Shown one piece after another: positions 11,874-14,358 of a DNA stretch of 14,358 nt; the first letter of the stretch is position 1; every line of letters begins with the position of its first letter. The stretch comes from Anaerolineaceae bacterium. GTDB lineage: Bacteria > Chloroflexota > Anaerolineae > Anaerolineales > Villigracilaceae. Location: positions 1 through 14,358 of the forward strand of contig BQMV01000137.1 in assembly GCA_022181005.1 (NCBI GenBank), read 5' to 3'. The position numbers and the translations under genes are program-made. The notes beneath the pieces were generated by a model. It did no database searches and was not told the origin of the DNA. It worked only from the letters and a program-made list of their open reading frames with translations.

Positions 11874-14358
11874 TTACCGACCAGACTCGCGGAGCGGCGC
11901 TGGCGCGGCGCTATCTTGCTCCACGCGGAGCAGGACGGCGCGCACGGCGTAGCGGTAGGCGTAAGAGTCGAGCCGCGGGTTGTAATCTTCGCAAGTAATC
12001 AGCGTCAGCCAGGTGTATCCGTCGTTCTTGAAGACCGAGAAGTCGGTGGGACGCACCGAGCGCGTTTCGCGCACTTCGTAAACGTAGCGATATCCGTTGA
12101 TGTGCATGACCACTTGATTGCCCCAATAGAGTCTATTCAAGTTGCGGAACGGACCCGCCGTGCCATCCGCCAATGTGACGTGTCCCGTCAGCGCAGTTGT
12201 GCCAACCTGCCCCGGGAAGGTCGTGCCAGCCAGATAACCTACCTGATTAGAAAGCCAGGTCAGATCCCAGCCGTCCGCGGTGAGCGGCACGCCGGTAGCG
12301 GGCAGGTTCAAGCCGAGCGCGGGGATTTCGAGCCAAGTATTGCCGAGATCGGCGTATGCTTTAGCAGCCGGCTGTTCGGGCAGGTTGGTAACTTGGTTGG
12401 GAGCAAAGCCGGTGGCGGGCAACGCATCAGGCACGCCAATCGTAACGCTGGCGGATGCGCCGTAGTTGTTGACGCTGGTCGCATCTAGCGGATCGTACCA
12501 GCGTTCATTGCCAAAGCTGTTGTAAGGCGTAAGCGATTGCGGCTGGCCGTTTGGCTGCGGGTCAATGGGCAGGCTGGTCCAAGCGAGGTTGGTTTCGTTG
12601 GTTGCCGGAGCAGGTCCGACGAACGTGGCTTGGAACGAGATAGAAGCGTTCTGCCCGAGCGGGAAGACGTCCCAGAAGAAGGTGAGCGTGCGCGTTCCCG
12701 GAGCGTAATTCGTCGAAGTGGGCGCGAGGCCTGTGGTTTGGATCGTGCCGGGCAAGAACGCGAAGTTCGAAGGCAAGACGTCCGTCAGCGTCACGTCGTA
12801 CGCGTCTACCGCGCTTTGAGCGGTGTGCGCCACGTCGATAGTGAACGTGACCGGGAAGCCCAGCGGTAAGATACGCGGCGAAGCGTCTTTGCTCACAGAC
12901 ATATCCGGCTCGATGATCTCAAGCGGGGGCGCGGAAGCGGCGAGCGAACCGCCGTTCCAACGCCAGAGGACGGAGTTGTTCAGTCCGCCCACGCCGTTGA
13001 CGTTCGCAGCAATATCGAGAACGACGACTTCGTAATTCACAACGAGCTGTTGCGCGCTGGCGGTGGGGTTGGATATATCGCCAAAGTTGAATGTGACGCG
13101 GCGGCCCTGATTGACCGGATCCGTATTGCCGATCGGCTCCGCCGTCACGATCGGGTTGGTCGGATCGTTGCATGCGTCCGTAAATCCGCTGGGCAGATTG
13201 GTGGCGAGCGTTCCGCCGTTCACGCTGACACAACGGACAAACGCCAAGCCGCTATCAAGCATGTCGGTCGCTGTCAAGTTCAGCATGTTGGCATTGGCTG
13301 GCACATCGAGCGTGATCTGGTACGTGACGATCTCGCCGATCAGGACGCGCGGCAACACGGGGGGCGCAGGGGCGGCCGGATCGGTTGGGTCAATTGTAGT
13401 GTCAGTGATGCTCTTCGCGTTATTTATCGCGACAATATCAATATCGTTATCATCATCTGTCAGCGTCGGGATAATATCGTCCGTTACCGTAGCTTTGTTG
13501 TCAATTGGACCGACAGCCGCGCTGTTGACAACCACTTCGACCGTGATGGTTATGGAATCGCCGGAGTTGAGGCTGATGCCCGTCCAAGTGAGCGTAGTGG
13601 GCGTTACCGTCGTCGGCGCGGGAGAGGCGCTTTGATAGGTCACCTCAGGCGGCAGGTCGTCAACGATCGTGAGCGACGGGCGATCTGTGCCGTTATTTGT
13701 GGCGATGATCGTATAGGTGATAACTGAGCCCGGCACGACAGTGGTCAGACCGTCATCCTTCGTGATCGAGAGACTCGTCGCGATGAAGCCGAAGTCTACC
13801 GTGGGGTTAGCCGTAGAGCCGCTTGCATTAACGACCGTGTTGTTGTTTTGCGCGCCGGTGGAACCGGGCGTCAGGGTGACGACCGCGCTGGACGCCGCGC
13901 CAGAGGCTGTGCCGACGCCGTTGTCGTTATCGTCCGTGTTGGTGTTCGGGTTGCCGGTGTCGACGCTGTCGGCGGTGTCTACTGTGCTGATGTAGCCGGC
14001 AGGCGGCGTGACGCGCACAATGTAATTCCCTTGCGGCAAGCCGGAGAATAAGTACGTTCCGCCTGCGCCGGTCGTGACGCCGCCGTTCGCGTCGTCTGAC
14101 GTGCCGAAGACGCCGTCCGGACCGACTGGAATTTCAGTGACGCCATCCGCGGCAAACAATTGCACCGTCGCGCCAGACAGCGCCGTATCCGTCCCGTCGT
14201 AGGTTCCGTTGTTATTGGCGTCCACGAAGACTTGGTCGCCCAAGGTCTGGCGGTAGAAGCCGAAGTCTACCGTGCGGTTGCTGAACGCGTCGGGGGCTTC
14301 ACCGGCAGGGTTGGTCGGGTCGGCGTCCGTTTCGCCGGTCGTTTCGCTGGCGCTGGCT
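11874..14358 (-). CDS. Large surface protein: SdrB and DUF11 repeats, LPATG motif and C-terminal sortase domain (partial)
   Basis: Exported surface protein, 827 visible residues; the N-terminus lies beyond the window edge. The reading frame is open to base 14358, and the TTG at 14243 is internal, not a start. Order: the end of one SdrB-like unit (VDFGFYRQ, about 30-37), a full SdrB unit (about 39-191, with the Asp/Asn-rich loop DANNNGTYDGTD), then three DUF11-like adhesin domains (about 194-310, 320-480 and 485-630). LPATG follows at 646-650, then a short linker and a sortase domain (about 674-812). The sortase has the full triad: His726 in LTGHV, Cys789 in LITCEDYN, Arg806 in YAVRAV. No membrane helix or basic tail follows LPATG, so the usual sorting signal is replaced by the sortase itself. 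This suggests an enzyme fused to its own substrate motif. A bidirectional terminator ends the gene. Confidence 0.88.
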   Translation of the reverse strand, partial: ASASETTGETDADPTNPAGEAPDAFSNRTVDFGFYRQTLGDQVFVDANNNGTYDGTDTALSGATVQLFAADGVTEIPVGPDGVFGTSDDANGGVTTGAGGTYLFSGLPQGNYIVRVTPPAGYISTVDTADSVDTGNPNTNTDDNDNGVGTASGAASSAVVTLTPGSTGAQNNNTVVNASGSTANPTVDFGFIATSLSITKDDGLTTVVPGSVITYTIIATNNGTDRPSLTIVDDLPPEVTYQSASPAPTTVTPTTLTWTGISLNSGDSITITVEVVVNSAAVGPIDNKATVTDDIIPTLTDDDNDIDIVAINNAKSITDTTIDPTDPAAPAPPVLPRVLIGEIVTYQITLDVPANANMLNLTATDMLDSGLAFVRCVSVNGGTLATNLPSGFTDACNDPTNPIVTAEPIGNTDPVNQGRRVTFNFGDISNPTASAQQLVVNYEVVVLDIAANVNGVGGLNNSVLWRWNGGSLAASAPPLEIIEPDMSVSKDASPRILPLGFPVTFTIDVAHTAQSAVDAYDVTLTDVLPSNFAFLPGTIQTTGLAPTSTNYAPGTRTLTFFWDVFPLGQNASISFQATFVGPAPATNETNLAWTSLPIDPQPNGQPQSLTPYNSFGNERWYDPLDATSVNNYGASASVTIGVPDALPATGFAPNQVTNLPEQPAAKAYADLGNTWLEIPALGLNLPATGVPLTADGWDLTWLSNQVGYLAGTTFPGQVGTTALTGHVTLADGTAGPFRNLNRLYWGNQVVMHINGYRYVYEVRETRSVRPTDFSVFKNDGYTWLTLITCEDYNPRLDSYAYRYAVRAVLLRVEQDSAAPAPLRESGR

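Noticed and set aside
12291..12305. Second LPATG (in NLPATGV) inside the same protein
   Set aside because: It falls in the first strands of the sortase domain (after LEIPALGL), so it is probably structural coincidence rather than a second sorting signal. It could still be tested together with the first.
11853..13995. Long plus-strand open frames (11853-12488, 13050-13727, 13111-13635, 13717-13995) opposite the surface protein
   Set aside because: They lie antisense to a gene with clear SdrB, DUF11 and sortase motifs, show mirror-image low complexity (Arg/Gly or Val/Ser rich), and have no ribosome-binding sites or recognisable domains.
14241..14243. TTG at 14243 as the start of the surface protein
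   Set aside because: The frame continues open to the window edge with in-family sequence (NRTVDFGFYRQT), so the true start is outside the window.

Overview
The window looks like chromosomal DNA from a member of the Chloroflexota, probably an Anaerolineae relative. This is inferred from gene style and was not tested by a database search. Pointers are Thr/Pro-rich secreted LysM and LCP envelope proteins, a sortase fused to a DUF11/SdrB-type surface protein, a 7-TM/GAF kinase-like protein, GC content in the mid-50s by eye, and several promoters placed so close to the ATG that transcripts would be leaderless. No outer-membrane gene is seen, and LCP, LysM and sortase functions would suit a monoderm envelope.

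Layout from left to right. Positions 1-697 (minus) hold the N-terminal part of a DEAD-box RNA helicase, cut by the window edge. Its 240-nt leader contains a minus-strand intrinsic terminator and a long inverted repeat beside the ribosome-binding site, which suggests premature-termination or translational control. From 1121 to 5775 (plus) there is a tight three-gene cluster: a membrane histidine-kinase-like protein whose phospho-accepting His is Gln, a secreted double-LysM protein, and an LCP (LytR-CpsA-Psr) lipoprotein. The last two overlap by ATGA. The cluster points to cell-wall or cell-surface assembly.

At 5786-6130 (minus) lies a SUI1/YciH translation factor. Diverging from it is a protein with a tyrosine-recombinase fold (6224-7120) under a near-consensus promoter. 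It has lost the nucleophilic Tyr and several other active-site residues, so it is probably a DNA-binding protein rather than an integrase. Converging on it are tilS (tRNA-Ile lysidine synthetase) and the methylmalonyl-CoA epimerase gene.

From 9099 (plus), a short FtsB/DivIC-like membrane protein overlaps lysA (diaminopimelate decarboxylase). These are followed by a small four-TM protein and a cytochrome b561. A strong bidirectional terminator at 11823-11854 separates this unit from the last gene. That gene (minus, 11874 to the window end) is a large partial surface protein of SdrB and DUF11 repeats, then an LPATG motif, then a complete sortase domain in the same chain.

The points most worth a second look are the LPATG-plus-sortase fusion, the Tyr-less recombinase, the His-less kinase in a wall-assembly operon, and the attenuator-like helicase leader. 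No tRNA, rRNA, CRISPR array, insertion sequence or att site was recognised.
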